The notes under the pieces are model-generated. The model saw only the letters and a list, made by a program, of their open reading frames with translations, was not told the DNA's origin and made no database searches. From Clostridia bacterium (GTDB lineage Bacteria; Bacillota; Clostridia; Christensenellales; CAG-1252), in contig JAGAAA010000039.1 in assembly GCA_017615495.1 (NCBI GenBank), positions 1 to 12,743 on the forward strand: 12,743 bases of DNA, written 5' to 3'. The position numbers and the translations under genes are program-made. This document shows, one piece after another, positions 12,739-12,743 of this stretch; the first letter of the stretch is position 1, and each line of letters starts with the position of its first letter.

Positions 12739-12743
12739 TATCA

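Overview
The window looks like chromosomal DNA from a Firmicutes-type (clostridial) bacterium, probably an uncultured gut-associated lineage. This is inferred from near-consensus sigma-A promoters, GGAGG-type ribosome binding sites, a tetrahydrofolate (THF) riboswitch on an ECF vitamin transporter gene, a lipobox surface protein and a BcrA-type ABC transporter. No ribosomal RNA or other taxonomic marker is present, so the assignment is tentative.

Layout. 1-120 is the 3' end of an unidentified + strand gene with its terminator. 165-668 (+) encodes a DNA-deoxyinosine glycosylase. It converges, across a bidirectional terminator, on a minus-strand operon (1953 down to 697): an ECF transporter S component of the FolT type, then an iron-sulfur-flavoprotein-like FMN reductase. 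A consensus promoter and a THF riboswitch (about 2002-2095) precede this operon, so folate is the likely imported vitamin. Next on the minus strand are a YcxB-like membrane protein (2165-2722) and uracil-DNA glycosylase Ung (2755-3423). Both have a good promoter whose -10 box ends 7 or 8 nt before the ATG and neither has a Shine-Dalgarno sequence, so they look leaderless.

3511-3585 (+) is tRNA-Gly(CCC) with its own promoter and terminator. It is followed by about 520 bp of gene-free, hairpin-rich composite repeat (3631-4139) containing a duplicated 126-bp module and inverted partial copies of the tRNA 3' end. A bidirectional terminator closes this region.

4185-7205 (-) encodes a 1006-residue lipoprotein with an Ig-like domain and about eight degenerate beta-type modules. 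7315-8487 and 8504-9868 (-) form a fumC-malic enzyme operon (fumarate to malate to pyruvate) behind a strong extended -10 promoter. 10012-12738 (-) is a tightly coupled permease-ATPase-permease ABC-2 exporter operon. It is visibly more AT-rich than the rest and may have been acquired.

The most interesting items are the THF-riboswitch operon that includes a flavoprotein of unknown role, the two adjacent leaderless genes, and the tRNA-linked composite repeat.
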